Assembly (NCBI GenBank): GCA_021613335.1
Contig: JAJTWR010000365.1
Coordinates: forward strand, 1,960,001-2,024,000
Reading direction: 5' to 3'
Length of the DNA stretch: 64,000 nucleotides
Source: Whitmania pigra
Lineage: Eukaryota; Annelida; Clitellata; Hirudinida; Haemopidae
Shown: positions 61,191-64,000 of the stretch, one piece after another
Layout of the letters: every line of letters begins with the position of its first letter
How positions within the stretch are numbered: position 1 is the stretch's first letter
Notes under the pieces: model-generated
Told to the model about the DNA's origin: nothing
What the model saw: the letters and a program-made list of their open reading frames with translations, nothing else
Databases searched by the model: none
Translations under genes and position numbers: made by a program

Positions 61191-64000
61191 ATGGGGGTGA
61201 GTTTTGTTTTTCAAGTAAAATCCATTAAATAAATGGTGCCATTAATTTAATATTTCTTGTTCAAGGAATCTGAAGAGTGTGATTTAGAGCAGAGTTCTGA
61301 TTGGGATAGGTTTGACTGTAGCTCTTAATTCATTTAAATTTGATTGCTATATCTTGCTGGTTGCACAGCAATAGCCTTTAAGAATGTATTTTAGCATAAT
61401 AAATGCATAACATACAAATTAATTCTTTGAGTGTTGAAACATTCAATTTGCTAAATATCAGCTTTCTTGCACAAATCAAAGAAGTTTTCCATGGATGGAG
61501 ACTTTCCGATCAGCAACTCTCTGAGCCTCCAACTTGGAAAGAAGTTAGAGCAATTGTTCCGTTTTGTGAAAATGAACTCTACTTGACTCGATACTGGATA
61601 TCTGGAGTGCCCTCTGCCTATTTAACTTTAAAGAATTCTATTGTGGAGACTGTCAGCTCAAAGAGAACTGAGAAAAGAGAAAGTTTTGATGGTGATGGTC
61701 AAGGTGATTTTTGAACGTTTCACTTTTTGATTGAAGTAATGTTACTTGCAATTTATATTCTTTAAATGAATTGCTGGATGCCAATGATATTTCAGGGGAC
61801 ATTCTCAATCAGCAAAAAGAAACAGTTGAATTGCCAAAAGTATGGTTGGACATGCTGGAGAAGTCAGACATGTTTTCTTGGTATGAAGTTCCCTATCTTC
61901 ACATACATTACGGCCTCAAGGATTTCATTGTCATGCATCATTATACCATACGAAATGGTTATCATTTTAAGCAAGAGATGTTGCTCAGCTCACTCTCAAG
62001 AGTTGTTAACAATATGGGCTGGTAAGTTGGTTGAATTGTGCATTTTAAATGGCCTAACAATTGAGATATGTAAATTATTGTAGGCTCCTGGAACAGATAT
62101 TCTGTTAATATTTAATTGTTATTACCTTTAATTTTTTACATTGTTAATGTATTATCATTATCAACATCATTGTGGATTCTCTTTTCAGGCAGGTTCCCTT
62201 GTTTTATAGTAACGATTTTGGCAGGTTTGATTATGATGGCATCCTGGCAAGTCCTGGTTATTGGACATGCTTTACAATGCGGAGTAATACTCGATCCAGT
62301 TTTCTTGAAAAAAACAACTTAAAAAACTTGTACAATGAATTCAAAGACGAGCAGGTTGGTGTAGTTAATAACTTAATATTAGGTTATGAATGTAAATTAC
62401 CCTTATTACAAAAGGAGATTGTCTAAATATGTTCCAATGAATAATTAAGTGACATGATCTTAAGGATTAAATTAATATTTTTTCACTTGTGGGGCTGTTA
62501 TCTAATTTTTGTGAATATATTGACAGAGTTATGTTACTACGTTTTATCCACAGGTACCAAAGATGGCACTTGATAACCCTGCCAACGTCTCTGTGAAGTT
62601 CTTTTATGAATTTAGTGACAAATTAGATATTTCATGCATGGAACTCCCTCCTGGTATTGGTATGTTATTGGTTGATTCATCTGGATTTTGACAAATGATT
62701 GATGAGATTTTATTTGTATATTTGAAGTTAAATGCAGTTTTGAGGTTTTAGGGTACCTCAGATGCAGTTATTATTGTTATCAGGTCTTACTAATTCAATA
62801 CTGTCCTGCATTGTTGCATATTAAAGATACATATGAATTATGTGAAAAGTTGTGTTATTATGTCAAAATTTGACTTTGTCTTTATTTAGAGGTCAAGAAA
62901 GTTAGATGTTGGTCTGATTATGGTGATGAAGACCCCTTCAAGTTAGAGCTTACATTTTGACTGCTTATTACTTTCTTATCCATTCTAACTATTTAATTAA
63001 TTCTTACTATTTAATCAATTCTTATAATTTAATTAATTCTTTTAATTTAATCAATTCTTACTACTTAATTAATTCATGTGTCTGCATTCAGTAGTTCGAA
63101 CAAATTTAAATTATTTGAAATTATTCTGTTTCAGTTTGTATTTTAAACTTTGTGCTACTTGGTCGGATCTGTTTGAAACAGAATCTGCCGATCATGACAA
63201 AACTATGTGAGTGGTTTGAGTTTATTGATTTTAGGTCATTTATAATTTAGCGAATTAACTTTGTTTAATTTGATTTCAAAGAGATTTAGATCCTCTTGAT
63301 GCTCCCAAATGGTCGGTTTTAGCCAAATTTAAAGATGTGGCTGAAGTTCCACTGGGTATGTATTTTATTACTTTTAATAACAAAATAATTTTATTTGCAT
63401 TTAATTTGATAAAAATAGGATCATCATTGATGGCCTAATTTGTTATCATTAATAATCAAGTTATTTTTTATTGATTATTAAAGTTATAAGTTATTAATTA
63501 ATTGCTATCACCATTATCATTGTCGTCATAAGGAGAAAGTCTAAGAAGGTTCCTAAGACTGTGCTCTTCAACACAAATTGAGTCATTGTTATCAAATCCT
63601 CAAATCACTTCAATGCTGAAATATAGAAGAATATACAAACAAAGAAAAGGTGCTAAAAACAAAATAATATAATATTTAATAATTATATAATTTCTGTTTA
63701 ATTATTACATTTGTTTTAAGGGTTGTCACATAATTTTGTGAAAGTAGTATGGATTTTGATTTTACACAAATTCATTATCCCAATTTGTTGCTTAATATAT
63801 AAATTTATGCAAATCAATGTATCAACAATTCATTTAAAATGAAACATTTCAGAGGTCAATGCATCCCTTGCCATGCAAGGTTTGGAGCGAAAGGTCAGGA
63901 AGGTCACCTCAAAACTCACCCTTAAACCTGAGGAATCACTCATTCCTGAGGAATCACTCAATGCCATTCTGGATGTAGGTGTTGAGGATGATTGTGTTGA
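61191..64000 (+). CDS. RAB3GAP1: Rab3 GTPase-activating protein catalytic subunit (3' partial)
   Basis: Rab3GAP1 pairs with RAB3GAP2 to stimulate Rab3 GTP hydrolysis and to exchange nucleotide on Rab18 in vesicle and ER membrane traffic. Exons agree in phase: 61191-61196 (ATG GGG), 61266-61309, 61462-61703, 61796-62021, 62189-62354, 62554-62659, 62890-62941, 63135-63206, 63282-63355, 63853 to the window end. Family blocks: IKEVFHGWRL, WYEVPYLHIHYGLKDFIVMH, EMLLSSLSRVVNNMGWQVPL, WSDLFETES and LDPLDAPKWSV. The catalytic Arg region lies beyond the window. The tiny first exon was taken because it supplies an ATG and a GTGAGT donor in phase; this start is plausible but unproved. The last visible exon has an 18-bp tandem duplication (PEESLIPEESL). 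Confidence 0.9.
62985..63082. repeat. 21-bp tandem repeat in RAB3GAP1 intron
   Basis: About four to five units of the form TTAATTAATTCTTACTATTT. Confidence 0.75.

Overview
The window is nuclear DNA of an invertebrate animal, probably a spiralian (annelid or mollusc grade). That placement is an inference from the gene set (discoidin receptor, MGAT1, PSMD1, eIF4G, RAB3GAP1), phased GT-AG introns, an AT-rich base composition, many ATC/ATT microsatellites, tRNA-type SINEs whose tails read GCGCTATATAAAT, and CR1/L2-type and RNase-H-bearing LINEs. No bacterial, organellar or CRISPR features were seen.

Layout. 1-5.5 kb: repeat-rich DNA without a recognised exon. 5.55-9.83 kb (+): the 3' seven exons of a discoidin-domain receptor that ends without a kinase domain. 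13.3-19.7 kb (-): a complete 11-exon MGAT1; its last intron holds a LINE remnant joined to an intact tRNA-Glu sequence. 20.2-25.5 kb (+): a complete 20-exon PSMD1 (Rpn2), divergent from MGAT1 over a gap of about 480 bp. 26.2-26.9 kb (-): an intronless orphan reading frame. 27.3-40.6 kb (+): eIF4G in 26 exons, with one intron made almost entirely of a 40-bp minisatellite. 42.9-53.5 kb (-): a run of exons encoding, in order, a degenerate methionyl-tRNA synthetase core, the TPR2A and DP2 parts of Hop/STI1, a pseudokinase and a KEN (IRE1/RNase L) ribonuclease. 54.2-55.1 kb: a layered hexanucleotide microsatellite. 55.5-60.8 kb: nested transposon debris, including a LINE whose ORF1 is interrupted by an inverted RNase H segment. 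61.2-64 kb (+): the 5' ten exons of RAB3GAP1, cut by the window end.

Main candidate for something new. Exon phases agree through the whole minus-strand block from 49.98 to 42.95 kb. The Hop-like and pseudokinase-KEN parts have no start exon that I could find, so one chimeric gene (MetRS-like::TPR::STI1::pseudokinase::KEN) is the simplest reading. The KEN signature RN-x3-H is kept, while the kinase (DFG to SNL, VAVK Lys to Arg) and synthetase (KMSKS to KVGSG, WFDA to WFHH) signatures are lost. This would be a ribonuclease controlled by pseudoenzyme domains. Two points weaken the model: the synthetase part crosses a low-complexity tract of about 1.5 kb where I could not close the frame, and in-frame stops follow exons 13 and 19 if splicing is skipped.

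The other genes are housekeeping and do not form an operon: MGAT1 (Golgi N-glycan maturation), PSMD1 (proteasome base), eIF4G (translation initiation scaffold) and RAB3GAP1 (Rab3/Rab18 regulation). Exon ends were assigned by eye from splice consensus, phase and remembered family sequences; no alignment or transcript data were available.
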